This document shows positions 36,778-46,266 of a stretch of DNA of 64,000 bases, one piece after another. How positions within the stretch are numbered: position 1 is the first letter of the stretch; every line of letters starts with the position of its first letter. The stretch is from Gammaproteobacteria bacterium (lineage in GTDB: Bacteria; Pseudomonadota; Gammaproteobacteria; Steroidobacterales; GCA-2729495), in NCBI GenBank assembly GCA_030583605.1, contig CP129466.1, positions 2,921,001 through 2,985,000 of the forward strand, read 5' to 3'. The notes under the pieces are model-generated. The model was not told the origin of the DNA. It saw only the letters and a program-made list of their open reading frames with translations, and did no database searches. The position numbers and the translations under genes were made by a program.

Positions 36778-37713
36778 ATGCAAAGCATCACCCCCCACAA
36801 TCCGCCCGCCAGCGCCATACGACTGTGGTCGGTGGAGGGCAACCACCAGCGGCTCGACGGCGGCGCGATGTTCGGCAACGCACCGCGCGCGCTCTGGCAG
36901 ACCTGGCTCGCCGCCGATGAGCAGCATCGGGTGACGCTCGCCTGCCGCACCCTGCTCGCCGAAGGCCTGCACGGCCAGCGTGTCCTCTTCGAGGCGGGCA
37001 TCGGCGCATTCTTCGAACCGCGTCTCAGGGAGCGCTACGGGGTGCTCGACGCAGGGCACCGGCTGCTCGCCTCGCTCGCGGCGCGCGGGCTCAGCGACGC
37101 GGACATCGACGTGGTGGTCCTGAGCCACCTGCATTTCGATCATGCCGGCGGACTGCTGGCGGCGTGGCAGGAGGGCGCACCCCGGCGCCTGCTCTTCCCG
37201 CGCGCGCGTTTCCTCGTCAGCCAGGCCGCGTTCGAGCGCGCGAGCCATCCGCACCCGCGCGATCATGCTTCATTCATCCCGGAGCTGCCGCAGCTGCTCG
37301 AGGCGACCGGGCGCCTGGAGACCATCGCGACCGCCCGCTGCGCCCTGCTCGGCGACGCGGTGCGCTTTCACTTCAGCGACGGCCACACGCCCGGGCTGAT
37401 GCTCGCCGAAATCGGCGGCGACGGTGGCGTGGTGTTCTGCTCCGACCTCATCCCGGGCCGGCCCTGGGTGCACCTGCCGGTCACCATGGGCTTCGATCGC
37501 TACCCGGAGCGGCTGATCGACGAAAAGCGCGCGTTCCTGGACGAGTGCATCGCGCGCGGGCTGAAACTTTTTTTCACGCACGATCCGGGCTGCGCCCTCG
37601 CCACGCCCGTTCGCGATGCTTCCGGCCGTTATCGCGCCACGCTGGAGGAGTGCCGCGTCGAGGGTCTTACTCCAGGACGAACGTCACCCGCATCCGCACC
37701 CGGTACTCGGTGA
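36778..37713 (+). CDS. MBL-fold metallohydrolase
   Basis: 311 residues from the ATG at 36778. The metal-binding motif is HLHFDH ([20 protein letters not shown]), with later ligands at [19 protein letters not shown] and a final H in [10 protein letters not shown]. The layout is that of glyoxalase II/lactonase-like metallo-beta-lactamases that bind two Zn or Fe ions. The substrate is unknown; an N-acyl lactone or thioester is possible. Its last 47 bases overlap the converging dodecin gene. Confidence 0.85.
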   Translation: MQSITPHNPPASAIRLWSVEGNHQRLDGGAMFGNAPRALWQTWLAADEQHRVTLACRTLLAEGLHGQRVLFEAGIGAFFEPRLRERYGVLDAGHRLLASLAARGLSDADIDVVVLSHLHFDHAGGLLAAWQEGAPRRLLFPRARFLVSQAAFERASHPHPRDHASFIPELPQLLEATGRLETIATARCALLGDAVRFHFSDGHTPGLMLAEIGGDGGVVFCSDLIPGRPWVHLPVTMGFDRYPERLIDEKRAFLDECIARGLKLFFTHDPGCALATPVRDASGRYRATLEECRVEGLTPGRTSPASAPGTR

Positions 37714-37867
37714 TCTTTCCGGCGGCGAGCACGACTTCCTGGTCGCAGATCCAGGCGCCGGTGATGTTCTTGAGAGTCTTGCCGGCCGTCTTCAACCCGG
37801 TGCGCAGGGCATCGTCGAAACCTTTCTTCGAGCTGGCGCTGATTTCAATCGTCTTGGCAACGCTCAT
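37667..37867 (-). CDS. Dodecin (flavin-storage protein)
   Basis: 66 residues, complete: [20 protein letters not shown], then [20 protein letters not shown] and [15 protein letters not shown]. The conserved Trp in the W(I/V) stretch stacks on the flavin in dodecins, which form dodecamers that hold FMN, riboflavin or CoA. It follows aguB by 27 bases on the same strand, so it probably belongs to the polyamine operon transcript. GAAGGAGAA precedes its ATG. Confidence 0.92.
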   Translation of the reverse strand: MSVAKTIEISASSKKGFDDALRTGLKTAGKTLKNITGAWICDQEVVLAAGKITEYRVRMRVTFVLE

Positions 37868-37894
37868 TGTTCTTCTCCTTCTGCGGCTACTACG

Positions 37895-38791
37895 TCATTG
37901 ATCCCGGAATCGTCGCGTGATCTCGCCATAGGCATCGATGCGCCGGTCACGCAGGAACGGCCAGCCCTGGCGCTGGCGCTCGATCTCGCCGCGATCGATT
38001 TCGGCGAACAGCAGCGCCTCGCGGTCCGGTGGTCCCTTGACCAGGATGTGGCCGTCAGGCGCCGCGACGAAGCTCTGCCCCCAGAATTCTATGCCGCCCG
38101 CGCCGCGCGGATCCGGCTCGAAACCGGTGCGGTTGACGGCGACGACGAAGCAGCCATTGGCAATCGCGTGCGCGCGCTGGATGGTTTCCCAGGCGGCGTG
38201 CTGGCGCTCGCCGAGCGCGGCCTTCTCTTCCGGGTGCCAGCCGATCGCAGTCGGGTAGAGGAGGATTTCCGCGCCCGCAAGCGCCGTGAGCCGCGCGCCT
38301 TCCGGGTACCACTGGTCCCAGCACACGAGCACGCCGAGACTGCCCGCGCCGGTCTGGAACGTGCGGAAGCCGAGGTCGCCGGGCGTGAAGTAATACTTCT
38401 CGTAATAGCGCGGATCGTCGGGGATGTGCATCTTGCGATACTTGCCGACGAGGCCCTGGCCGCCATCGAGGACGGCGGCGGTGTTGTGATACAGGCCGGC
38501 CGCGCGCCGCTCGAACAACGACAGCACGATGGTCACGCCGTTTGCAGTGGCCAGCGCCTGGAAGGCCGCCGTCGTCGGGCCAGGCACGGGTTCGGCCAGC
38601 GCAAAGTGCGCCGCATCCTCTGACTGGCAGAAATAGCGCGAGCGGAACAGTTCCGGCAGGCAGATGAGCTGCGCCCCCGCTTCGATCGCCTCACGGGTGA
38701 ACGCCACCGCCCGGCGCAGGTTCGCCGCCGGGTCCTCATCCATGCGCATCTGGACGAGCGCGAGCTTGAGCTTTTCGCCCGGCGCCGCCAC
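37895..38791 (-). CDS. aguB: N-carbamoylputrescine amidohydrolase
   Basis: 298 residues from a GTG at 38791, favoured because AGG lies nine bases before it; a TTG at 38800 overlapping the speA stop (TTGA) is an alternative. It is a nitrilase-superfamily enzyme with the Glu-Lys-Cys triad: E in ICLPELFRSRYF, K in VGKYRKMHIP and C in LGVLVCWDQWYPEGARL. YYEKYYFTPGD and WHPEEKAALGERQHAAWETI are typical of AguB. It hydrolyses N-carbamoylputrescine to putrescine, CO2 and ammonia, the last step after SpeA and AguA. Confidence 0.93.
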   Translation of the reverse strand: MAAPGEKLKLALVQMRMDEDPAANLRRAVAFTREAIEAGAQLICLPELFRSRYFCQSEDAAHFALAEPVPGPTTAAFQALATANGVTIVLSLFERRAAGLYHNTAAVLDGGQGLVGKYRKMHIPDDPRYYEKYYFTPGDLGFRTFQTGAGSLGVLVCWDQWYPEGARLTALAGAEILLYPTAIGWHPEEKAALGERQHAAWETIQRAHAIANGCFVVAVNRTGFEPDPRGAGGIEFWGQSFVAAPDGHILVKGPPDREALLFAEIDRGEIERQRQGWPFLRDRRIDAYGEITRRFRDQ

Positions 38792-38796
38792 CGTGT

Positions 38797-40770
38797 TCAA
38801 CCTGCCGAGCAGTACGTGCTCTCGTTGAAGCACGCCGTGTACTGGTCGAGGATCTGCATCGCCACGCCTGGCCGCACCGTTCCGGCATCGATCTTGCGGC
38901 GCACCAGCTCGCTCATGCGGCGATTGAGGTCGTTCGGAAAGTACTGCACCTGCGCGAGCATCTCGTGCACGGTCATGCCCGGGATGACTTTCTCGATCCA
39001 GAAATTGCCCGGTTCCTCGGCATCGGCGTACACGTGCACTTCGGGAACGCGCCCGAACAGATTGTGGGTATCCCCCATGATGTCCTGGTAGGCGCCGACC
39101 AGGAATACGCCGATGTAGTAGGGCTGTTCGGGCTGCAGCGAATGCACCGGCAGGAAGCTCTTGTCGTCGAGCGCCGAAATGTAGTGGGTCACCTTGCCGT
39201 CGGAATCGCAGGTGAGATCCACGATCACGCCGCGACGGTTCGGGTTCTCCTCGAGCCGGTCGATCGGCATGATCGGAAAACCCTGGCCGATCGCCCAGTG
39301 ATCGAGCATGGACTGGAAGACCGAGAAATCGCACAGGTAGAGATCGGTCAGGCGCTCTTCGAGTTCGGCCAGCTCGTCGGGCACCGGGTCGAGCTCGGCG
39401 GCGCGCAGCCGCGGCAGCAGCTCCGCGCACACCGTCCAGTACAACCGCTGCACCGCTGCGAGCTGATCGAGCGCCAGGTAGCCGAGACTGAAGCGCTGGT
39501 CGGCTTCGTTGCGCGCGTCCTTGGCGTCGTGGTAGGCCTCGAGCAGTTCCTCCGGCGGCGGGTTCTTGCGCCGCAGGTGATCGAGGATCTTCTTCAGGCT
39601 CTTCACCGTGGCGTGCGGCTTCTCCGGCAGGTCGCCCTCGAGCGGCGAGTCTGGCCGGTGCGTGCCGAGCACCGGCACGATCAGCACCGAGTGGTGCGCC
39701 GTGATGGCCCGCCCGCTCTCGGAGACCAGCACGGGCGCGGGCACTTCGCGGGCGTCGCAGACTTCCTTCACCGCGTAGACGACGGCGTTGGCGTACTCCT
39801 GCAATCCGTAGTTGATGCCGTCCTCGTCGCGGGCATAGCCGACGCCATAGTTCACGCCGAGGCCGCCGCCGACATCGAGGTGCGTGACCGTGATGCCCTG
39901 CCGGACGAGGCTCGCGTACACCTGGGTCGCCTCCTTCACCGCGGTCTTCAGGACCTGGATGTCGGCGATCTGGCTGCCGAGGTGGAAGTGCAGCAACTGC
40001 AGGCAGTCGCGGTAGTCGCGCCGTTCCAGCTCCTGCACGAGGCGCACCAGCTCGGGAATGGTGATGCCGAATTTCGAGCGCGCCCCGGCCGACTCGAACC
40101 AGCGGCCCGACCCCTGGGTCGCCAGGCGGATGCGGGCGGCGAGCCGCGGGCGCACGCCTGCGGCATCGGCGAGCGCCAGCAACTGCTCGAACTCCGAGTA
40201 CTTCTCGACGATCGGCAGCACGTTCTGGCCGAGCTGCTGCGCGGAGAGGATCAGCGACAGCATGGTGCGGTCCTTCACGCCGTTGCAGAGCAGGAGCCGC
40301 TCATCGTCGAGGTGCGGCAGCGCCGCCACGAGCTCGGCCTTGGAGCCGCACTCCAGGCCCATGTTCCAGGCCTTGCCGGCGTCGAGCACCTCCTCCACGA
40401 CCTCGTGGAGCTGGTTGACCTTGATCGGGTACACGCCGCGATACACGTTGCCGTAGCCCGCCTCGGCGACCGCGACGGCAAACGCCTCGTTCAGGCGCCG
40501 CACCCGCGCGCGCAGCACGTCCTGGAAGCGGATCAGCACCGGGAAACCGGCGTTGCGGCGGCGGATCTCGGCGACCACCTGCACGATGTCGATCGCGAGC
40601 CCGTTCTCGGGGAACGGACGCACCGCGGCGTGGCCGTGCTCGTTGATGAAGAAAAACCCCTCGCCCCAGGCGTCCAGCCGGTACAGCTCCGAAGAACGCT
40701 CGGCGTTCCAGGGCTCGGGCTGCGGGACGACTTCCTCGCGGGCGGCGGCGGAGGCGCGTGATTTGGCCAT
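38797..40770 (-). CDS. speA: Biosynthetic arginine decarboxylase
   Basis: 657 residues, normal for the SpeA group of PLP-dependent fold-III decarboxylases. The PLP lysine is in VYPIKVNQ (about residue 118). Other blocks: MGLECGSKAELVAALPHL, ARSKFGITIPELVRLV, LLHFHLGSQIADI, THLDVGGGLGVNY, VLVSESGRAITAHHSVLIV and FVGAYQD-like FLVGAYQDIMGDTHNLFG. It converts arginine to agmatine and CO2 in the cytoplasm. GGAGGG lies upstream of the ATG. It is preceded by the deoxyhypusine-synthase-like gene (20 bases) and followed directly by aguB. Confidence 0.96.
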   Translation of the reverse strand: MAKSRASAAAREEVVPQPEPWNAERSSELYRLDAWGEGFFFINEHGHAAVRPFPENGLAIDIVQVVAEIRRRNAGFPVLIRFQDVLRARVRRLNEAFAVAVAEAGYGNVYRGVYPIKVNQLHEVVEEVLDAGKAWNMGLECGSKAELVAALPHLDDERLLLCNGVKDRTMLSLILSAQQLGQNVLPIVEKYSEFEQLLALADAAGVRPRLAARIRLATQGSGRWFESAGARSKFGITIPELVRLVQELERRDYRDCLQLLHFHLGSQIADIQVLKTAVKEATQVYASLVRQGITVTHLDVGGGLGVNYGVGYARDEDGINYGLQEYANAVVYAVKEVCDAREVPAPVLVSESGRAITAHHSVLIVPVLGTHRPDSPLEGDLPEKPHATVKSLKKILDHLRRKNPPPEELLEAYHDAKDARNEADQRFSLGYLALDQLAAVQRLYWTVCAELLPRLRAAELDPVPDELAELEERLTDLYLCDFSVFQSMLDHWAIGQGFPIMPIDRLEENPNRRGVIVDLTCDSDGKVTHYISALDDKSFLPVHSLQPEQPYYIGVFLVGAYQDIMGDTHNLFGRVPEVHVYADAEEPGNFWIEKVIPGMTVHEMLAQVQYFPNDLNRRMSELVRRKIDAGTVRPGVAMQILDQYTACFNESTYCSAG

Positions 40771-40790
40771 GGCGGACGACCCTCCGGGCC

Positions 40791-41762
40791 TTACTGGCCC
40801 AGCACGCAGGCAAAAATGAGCGGCGCCACGATCGTGGCATCCGACTCGATGATGAATTTCGGCGTCTCGGCCGCGAGCTTGCCCCAGGTGATCTTCTCGT
40901 TCGGCACCGCACCGGAGTACGAGCCGTAGCTCGTGGTCGAGTCGCTGATCTGGCAGAAATATCCCCAGCGGGGGATGTCGCGGATCTGCAGGTCCTGCTC
41001 CAGCATCGGCACCACGCAGATCGGGAAGTCCCCGGCGATGCCGCCGCCGATCTGGAAAAAGCCGATGGAGTGCTTGCGGCAGGTCGCCTGGTACCAGCGG
41101 GCCAGTTCCACCATGTACTCGATGCCGCCGCGCACCGTGTGCGGATTGCGGATGTCACCGGAAATGACGTGGCTCGCGAAGATGTTGCCGAGCGTGGAGT
41201 CCTCCCAGCCGGGCACGATCACCGGCAGGTTCTTCTCGCTCGCGGCTACGAGCCAGCTGTCCTTCGGGTCGATCTGGTAGTGCTCCTCGAGCTTGCCGGC
41301 ACGCAGGATGCGGTAGAAGAACTCGTGGGGAAAATACGCCTCGCCCTTGCGGTCTGCCGCCACCCACTCGTCGAGTACCGCCTTCTCGAGGCGCCGGATG
41401 GCTTCCTCCTCGGGGATGCAGGTGTCGGTGACCCGGTTGAGGTGGCGGGCGAGCAGCTTTTCCTCGTCCGCGGCAGTGAGCGAACGGTAGTGCGGGATGC
41501 GCACATAGTGCTCGTGCGCGACCAGGTTGAAGATGTCCTCCTCGAGGTTCGCACCGGTGCAGCACACGGCGTGCACCTTGTCCCTGCGGATCATTTCGGC
41601 AAGCGACAGCCCGAGCTCGGCCGTGCTCATGGCGCCGGCGAGCGTCACCAGCATCTGGCCACCCTGCTCGAGGTGGCGCGTCCAGGCATCCGCCGCGTCC
41701 ACCAGCACCGCCGCGTTGAAATGCCGGTAGTGGTGGCGGACAAACTTGCTGATCGTGGTCAT
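40791..41762 (-). CDS. Deoxyhypusine-synthase-like protein (possible homospermidine synthase)
   Basis: 323 residues with the whole deoxyhypusine synthase core: GQMLVTLAGAMSTAELGLSL, VHAVCCTGANLEEDIFNLVA, LPVIVPGWEDSTLGNIFASH, GIEYMVELARWYQ, FFQIGGGIAGDFPICVVPML, SYGSYSGAVPNEKITWGKLA (the lysine before LA matches the catalytic Lys of the family) and SDATIVAPLIF. Eukaryotic and archaeal members put an aminobutyl group from spermidine onto eIF5A. Bacteria lack eIF5A, so bacterial members probably transfer it to putrescine, making homospermidine. The position between aguA and speA in a putrescine operon supports this, but activity is inferred. Confidence 0.88.
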   Translation of the reverse strand: MTTISKFVRHHYRHFNAAVLVDAADAWTRHLEQGGQMLVTLAGAMSTAELGLSLAEMIRRDKVHAVCCTGANLEEDIFNLVAHEHYVRIPHYRSLTAADEEKLLARHLNRVTDTCIPEEEAIRRLEKAVLDEWVAADRKGEAYFPHEFFYRILRAGKLEEHYQIDPKDSWLVAASEKNLPVIVPGWEDSTLGNIFASHVISGDIRNPHTVRGGIEYMVELARWYQATCRKHSIGFFQIGGGIAGDFPICVVPMLEQDLQIRDIPRWGYFCQISDSTTSYGSYSGAVPNEKITWGKLAAETPKFIIESDATIVAPLIFACVLGQ

Positions 41763-41777
41763 GCGCCAATCCTACAA

Positions 41778-42833
41778 CTAAACAGCCGGAATCTGCTGCG
41801 TCAGGCAATGCAGCGTGCCGAGGCCGACGACGATGTCGCGGCAATCGATGCCGACCACGCGCCGCCCCGGGAAGCAGCGCGCGAGCACCGCGGCGGCCAC
41901 GTCGTCCTGCGGGCAGTCGAACACCGGCAGCAGCACCACGCGGTTGCCGATGTAGAAATTGGCGTAGCTCGCCGGCAGCCGCTGCCCGTCGCGCAGCAGG
42001 GGCGTCGGCATCGGCAGCTCCAGCACGGTGAGCGGGCGCCCATCGGCAAGGCGCATGCCGGCCAGCCGCTCGCGGTTCTCAGCGAGCGCCCGGTGGTTCG
42101 AGTCGGCCGGGTCGGGCTCGACCACGGTGACGACCGTGTCCTCGGCCACGAAGCGGGTGAGGTCGTCCACGTGCCCGTCGGTATCGTCGCCGACGATGCC
42201 GTCGCCGAGCCACAACACCGTGCGGACCCCGAGAAAATCGCGCAGCCGCCGCTCGATGCCGGCGCGGTCGAGCCCGGGGTTGCGGTTCGGGTTGAGCAGG
42301 CACTGCTCGGTGGTGAGCAGCGTGCCGGCCCCGTTCACCTCGATCGAACCACCCTCCAGGATCATGTCGCCTACCTGGCGCGGCACGCCGAGCAGCTCGG
42401 CCATGCGGCGCGGCACCTCATTATCGAGATCGAACGGCGGATACTTGCCGCCCCAGGCGTTGTAGCCGAAATCCAGTGCGAGCAACGGCGCCGCGGCGCC
42501 GGGGCGCGTGACGAAGATCGCCCCGTGATCGCGGCACCAGGCGTCGTTCGTCGGCACGCGGTGCAGGCGCAGGCGCGCCGGGTCCGCCCGCCCGGTGAGC
42601 AGCCCGGCCACATGTCGCTCGTGGGCTGCGTCGCGCACGTTGATATGCACCGGTTCACCCGCCGCCAGGGCGGCCACCGCGCCGGCGAGCGCGCGCTCGG
42701 CCGCCTCGAGGTGCCCCGGCCAGGTTTCCGGATTGTGCGGCCAGGACAGCCAGGTGCCCTGGTGCGGCGCCCACTCGGGCGGCATCGCGTAACCCTGCGC
42801 GGCGGGCGTCGTCGTGGAACTCTCGTTTCCCAT
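41778..42833 (-). CDS. aguA: Agmatine deiminase
   Basis: 351 residues of the peptidyl-arginine-deiminase-like fold. Seen: MPPEWAPHQGTWLSWPHNPE, VPTNDAWCRDHGAIFV, MILEGGSIEVNGAGTLLTTE, DTDGHVDDLTRFV (catalytic His and Asp) and GLGTLHCLTQQIPAV with the nucleophilic Cys near the end. The usual GGGNIHC stretch is GLGTLHC here, a mild variation. It turns agmatine into N-carbamoylputrescine and ammonia. First gene of the operon; the next starts 15 bases later. Confidence 0.95.
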   Translation of the reverse strand: MGNESSTTTPAAQGYAMPPEWAPHQGTWLSWPHNPETWPGHLEAAERALAGAVAALAAGEPVHINVRDAAHERHVAGLLTGRADPARLRLHRVPTNDAWCRDHGAIFVTRPGAAAPLLALDFGYNAWGGKYPPFDLDNEVPRRMAELLGVPRQVGDMILEGGSIEVNGAGTLLTTEQCLLNPNRNPGLDRAGIERRLRDFLGVRTVLWLGDGIVGDDTDGHVDDLTRFVAEDTVVTVVEPDPADSNHRALAENRERLAGMRLADGRPLTVLELPMPTPLLRDGQRLPASYANFYIGNRVVLLPVFDCPQDDVAAAVLARCFPGRRVVGIDCRDIVVGLGTLHCLTQQIPAV

Positions 42834-42892
42834 GACCAGCTTCCTGCAAGGGGGCCTGAAAGAGGCCGCGCACTATAGGTCAGTAGCAGGAC

Positions 42893-44140
42893 GTGTCAAT
42901 AGCAGGCAGTATTCGCGCCGTGACCGCCACTGCCATCACCATCTCGCAGGTCGAGGAAGCAGCCCGCCGCATCGCCGGGCAGGTGCAGCGCACGCCCTGC
43001 CGGCCGTCGCTCACGCTCTCCGAGATCACCGGCGCGACAGTGTGGCTGAAGTTCGAGAACCTGCAGTTCACGGCCTCCTTCAAGGAGCGCGGCGCCTACA
43101 ACAAGCTCTCCGGCCTCGGGGCCGACCAGCGGCGCGCCGGGGTGATCGCCATGTCGGCCGGCAACCACGCCCAGGGCGTCGCCTACCACGCCCGGCGACT
43201 CGGGATCCCGGTGACTATCGTCATGCCGAAGAACACGCCCTACGTGAAGGTGCGTTACACGGAGGGCCACGGCGCGCGCGTCCTGCTCCATGGCCGCACG
43301 CTCGAGGACGCCGCGACCTTCGCCGGCGAGATCGCGCAACGCGAGGGCCTCACCTTCATTCACCCCTACGACGACCCGCTGATCATCGCCGGGCAGGGCA
43401 CGGTCGCGCTCGAGATGCTCGAGGACGCCCCGGATCTCGAATGCCTGGTCGTGCCGGCCGGGGGCGGAGGTCTCGTGAGCGGCATCGCCCTTGCCGCCCG
43501 CGCGCGGCGGCCGGCAATCGAGGTGGTCGCCGTCGAGTCGGTGTTGTTCCCCTCGCTGAAATCCGCGCTGGACGAGGTCGCGCGCTCCTGCGGCGGCGAC
43601 ACGCTCGCCGAAGGCATCGCCGTGAAGGGCATCGGCCGGCTGACCCTGCCGCTGGTGCGCGAACACGTGCGCGAGATCCTGCTGGTCGGCGAAACGGAAC
43701 TCGAGCGCGCGGTGAGCCTGCTCCTGAACGTCGAGAAGACCCTGGTCGAGGGCGCCGGCGCGGCCGGCATCGCGGCGCTGCTGCAATACCCGGAGCGCTT
43801 CCGCGGCCGCAAAGTCGGCGTGGTGCTCTCCGGCGGCAACATGGACCCGCGGTTGCTCGCCACCATCCTGACACGCGAACTCGTGCGCGAAGGCCGTATC
43901 GCGCGGGTGCGGATCACGATTTCCGACGTGCCGGGTCAGATCGCGCGGATCGCGACCATCGTCGCCGGGCTGGAGGCGAACTTCATCGACCTGCAGCACC
44001 AGCGCATCTTCACGCCCCTGCCCGCGCGCGATACCTGGCTCGAGATCACGCTCGAGACGCGCGACCGCCGTCACCTCGAGGAAGTCCTGCGCGACCTGCG
44101 CGCCGCCGGCTACGAAGTGCAGCTGCTCGACCAGGCCTGA
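42893..44140 (+). CDS. ilvA: Threonine ammonia-lyase (threonine dehydratase) with ACT domain
   Basis: 415 residues from a GTG at 42893; a GTG at 42920 is a possible later start. PLP lysine in FTASFKERGAYNKL (about residue 60); glycine-rich phosphate loop VPAGGGGLVSGIALAA; AMSAGNHAQGVAYHARRLGI. The C-terminal about 80 residues are one ACT domain (VRITISDVPGQIARIATIVA), as in the shorter catabolic-like enzymes. It makes 2-oxobutanoate and ammonia from threonine, feeding isoleucine synthesis or catabolism. It is divergent from aguA with only 59 bases between; a CTATAGG there may be part of a -10 box. Confidence 0.92.
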   Translation: MSIAGSIRAVTATAITISQVEEAARRIAGQVQRTPCRPSLTLSEITGATVWLKFENLQFTASFKERGAYNKLSGLGADQRRAGVIAMSAGNHAQGVAYHARRLGIPVTIVMPKNTPYVKVRYTEGHGARVLLHGRTLEDAATFAGEIAQREGLTFIHPYDDPLIIAGQGTVALEMLEDAPDLECLVVPAGGGGLVSGIALAARARRPAIEVVAVESVLFPSLKSALDEVARSCGGDTLAEGIAVKGIGRLTLPLVREHVREILLVGETELERAVSLLLNVEKTLVEGAGAAGIAALLQYPERFRGRKVGVVLSGGNMDPRLLATILTRELVREGRIARVRITISDVPGQIARIATIVAGLEANFIDLQHQRIFTPLPARDTWLEITLETRDRRHLEEVLRDLRAAGYEVQLLDQA

Positions 44141-44173
44141 GTGCTACTCGAGGTCTTCCTGCAGGATCCGCGC

Positions 44174-44686
44174 TCACGGTTCGTCGCCAGCGTACGTCCG
44201 CGGATCCTCGAGAGCCGGGCGCAGTTTCGGCAACTCGTTCAGCCTCTTGGTCTCCTGCGCGATCTCCCGCGCAAGCTCCTCGCGCCGCCTGGCGCTCGTC
44301 CAGAATTTCGCGCGTTCCAGCTTCTTGCGTGCGACGCTCGCCTCGAGTTGGGCGTGGATCTCATCGTGCTGGGCCAGGTTGTACGCCATCTTCTGCGGCA
44401 CCGTGAGATCGAAGTAGGCCTCGTGCTCGACGCTGGCGAAGAACGCCTTGCCCGAGATCCATGCGACCAGCGCCGGCGGCAGCGCGAACAGCACCAGCAC
44501 ACCCCCACCCCGGCTCGACAGCACGACGCTGCCAACCACCAGCGCGATGGCCAGCAGCAGCGTCAGCGCGAAGATAATGCCTACGCCGATCCGCGCAGTC
44601 TTGCGGACCACTGACTTGCCGCTGAAGCTCAGCAGCGCGAGACCCAGCAGGATGAGTCCGACGATCCAGCCGAAGACTTCCAACAT
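44174..44686 (-). CDS. Membrane protein of unknown function
   Basis: About 170 residues from the ATG at 44686; an ATG at 44704 is also possible. Three hydrophobic segments (LEVFGWIVGLILLGLALLSF, ARIGVGIIFALTLLLAIALV, VLVLFALPPALVAWISG) are followed by a charged, mostly helical C-terminal half (KLERAKFWTSARRREELARE), likely a cytoplasmic coiled coil. No family is recognised. It converges with ilvA. Confidence 0.6.
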   Translation of the reverse strand: MLEVFGWIVGLILLGLALLSFSGKSVVRKTARIGVGIIFALTLLLAIALVVGSVVLSSRGGGVLVLFALPPALVAWISGKAFFASVEHEAYFDLTVPQKMAYNLAQHDEIHAQLEASVARKKLERAKFWTSARRREELAREIAQETKRLNELPKLRPALEDPRTYAGDEP

Positions 44687-44815
44687 GACGGCCGTACGGT
44701 ACATCAGCCATGCACGGCGGGGTACGGGTCAGACGGCCATTTGCGACGGTGCTCACATCCCGATGGCCCGATCGCCGCCGGCGGCGAGGCGCAGTTGCGC
44801 AGCCCGGCTTGAGCG

Positions 44816-45544
44816 CTAGTCGAGGTATTCCTGCAAGACCCGCTCGAACGCCGCGTAGTCCTCATCCCCCTGCAATAGCCGTCCCTGGGCCAGCGCATCC
44901 CGGCTCGCCCCGACCAGGAAACTCGGCGTAGCGCTCACCCCGACCGCGCGGGCGGCAGCATAGTCCGCGTCGAGCCGCCCGCCATGGCGAGACTCGGCCC
45001 GACAGGCGTCGAAGCGGGCGCGGTCGAGGCCGAGCCGCTCCGCGTGGCGACGAAAATCCGCATCCGTCAGCCGGCCGGCATCGGCGAACAGCGCCTCGTG
45101 CATCTCCCAGAAGCGGCCTTGCTCGCGCGCGCAGGCGGCGGCGATCGCCGCCGGGCGCGCGCGCTCGTGCTTCGCGAGGGGGAAATCGCGCGCCACGTAA
45201 CGCACCCGACCGGTGTCGATGTAGTTCGCCTTCAGCTGCGGGAAAGTCTTCTGCGCGAAGTCCTGGCAGTAGGGGCACTGGTAGTCGATGAACTCGACGA
45301 TGGTGACCGGCGCATCGGCGGCCCCGAGTACCGGATCCGTGCCGATCGCCAGCTGTGGCGCGCGCAGCGAGGCGACGACGCGACCCGGCCCCGGCTCGCC
45401 GAGACTGCGCCCGACCGGCAGCGCCGTGGTTTCAACTGGCGCCGATGCCGCCGGGGCCGCAGGCGGAGTCGCGCAGCCGGCCGCTGCCAGCGCAGCGCTC
45501 GCCGCCACCATCATCATCGAAGCCCAATACCGCTGCCGTAACAT
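44816..45544 (-). CDS. DsbA-family thioredoxin-like lipoprotein
   Basis: 242 residues. A lipobox LAAAGC (about residue 24) marks it as a lipoprotein. The DsbA-like domain spans about 75-242: DAPVTIVEFIDYQCPYCQDF with the active-site CPYC, VRYVARDFPLAKHERARPAA, and the cis-Pro loop VSATPSFLVG. It probably makes or reshuffles disulfides in the periplasm. Divergent from the NlpC/P60 gene. Confidence 0.85.
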   Translation of the reverse strand: MLRQRYWASMMMVAASAALAAAGCATPPAAPAASAPVETTALPVGRSLGEPGPGRVVASLRAPQLAIGTDPVLGAADAPVTIVEFIDYQCPYCQDFAQKTFPQLKANYIDTGRVRYVARDFPLAKHERARPAAIAAACAREQGRFWEMHEALFADAGRLTDADFRRHAERLGLDRARFDACRAESRHGGRLDADYAAARAVGVSATPSFLVGASRDALAQGRLLQGDEDYAAFERVLQEYLD

Positions 45545-45678
45545 GTCCCGCCCCTTTCTGCCGATCGGTCCGCTGCGATTCTGCCAGCACGCGGGCCGGG
45601 GATTCGCGACGCGGGTCGCAGCGCAGGCCGGCCGCGCCGGGGTTAGAATCCGGTTTTCGTTCCGCCGCGAGGTCTTTG

Positions 45679-46251
45679 ATGGGCCGGGCCTATGGCACTA
45701 CCGCGCTGCGCGCATTGACCGCCACCCTGGCGCTGGCGCTCGGCGGCTGCTTTCAGACGGCGAGCCTGCCGAACGCACCGGCACCGGTGCCGGCAGCGGC
45801 AGCCCCCATCGACGAGGCCACCCCGCCCGACCCGCTGCGCTCACGCATCGTCTTCACCGCCCTGCAGATGGTCGGTGTGCCCTACCGCTACGGCGGCGCC
45901 ACGCCGGAGGGCTTCGACTGCAGCGGGCTGGTGCAGTACAGCTATCGCAATGCCGGGCTGGCGGTGCCGCGCACCTCGCGCGAGCAGTTCCGCGTGAGCG
46001 CCCCGGTAGCGATCGACCACGCCGCGCCGGGCGACCTGGTGTTCTTCCGGAGCAAGGACTACTCGCACGTCGGCATCTATCTCGGCGACGGCCGCTTCGT
46101 GCACGCACCCAACACCGGGCGCACGGTCGAGATCACGAGCCTCGACGAACCCTACTACCGCCGCAACTTCGTGAGCGCCGGAACGCTGCCGGCGCTGCAG
46201 CCGGTCAGCGTATCGGCCGCCTGCATGGATCAGGCGCCAGGCGCCTGCTGA
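45679..46251 (+). CDS. NlpC/P60 peptidoglycan hydrolase lipoprotein
   Basis: 190 residues from the ATG at 45679 with GAGG upstream. Lipobox ALGGC (about residue 24), an Ala/Pro-rich linker, then the NlpC/P60 domain: VGVPYRYGGATPEGFDCSGL with the catalytic Cys, PGDLVFFRSKDYSHVGIYLG with the catalytic His, and FVHAPNTGRTVEI with the third polar residue. It cuts peptide links in peptidoglycan. A similar gene is Spr/NlpC of enteric bacteria. Confidence 0.9.
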   Translation: MGRAYGTTALRALTATLALALGGCFQTASLPNAPAPVPAAAAPIDEATPPDPLRSRIVFTALQMVGVPYRYGGATPEGFDCSGLVQYSYRNAGLAVPRTSREQFRVSAPVAIDHAAPGDLVFFRSKDYSHVGIYLGDGRFVHAPNTGRTVEITSLDEPYYRRNFVSAGTLPALQPVSVSAACMDQAPGAC

Positions 46252-46266
46252 ACCCCGCGCCGGCGC

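Noticed and set aside
40758..42878. 706-residue plus-strand open frame opposite the DHS-like gene and aguA
   Set aside because: Antisense shadow; the minus strand carries two conserved enzymes.
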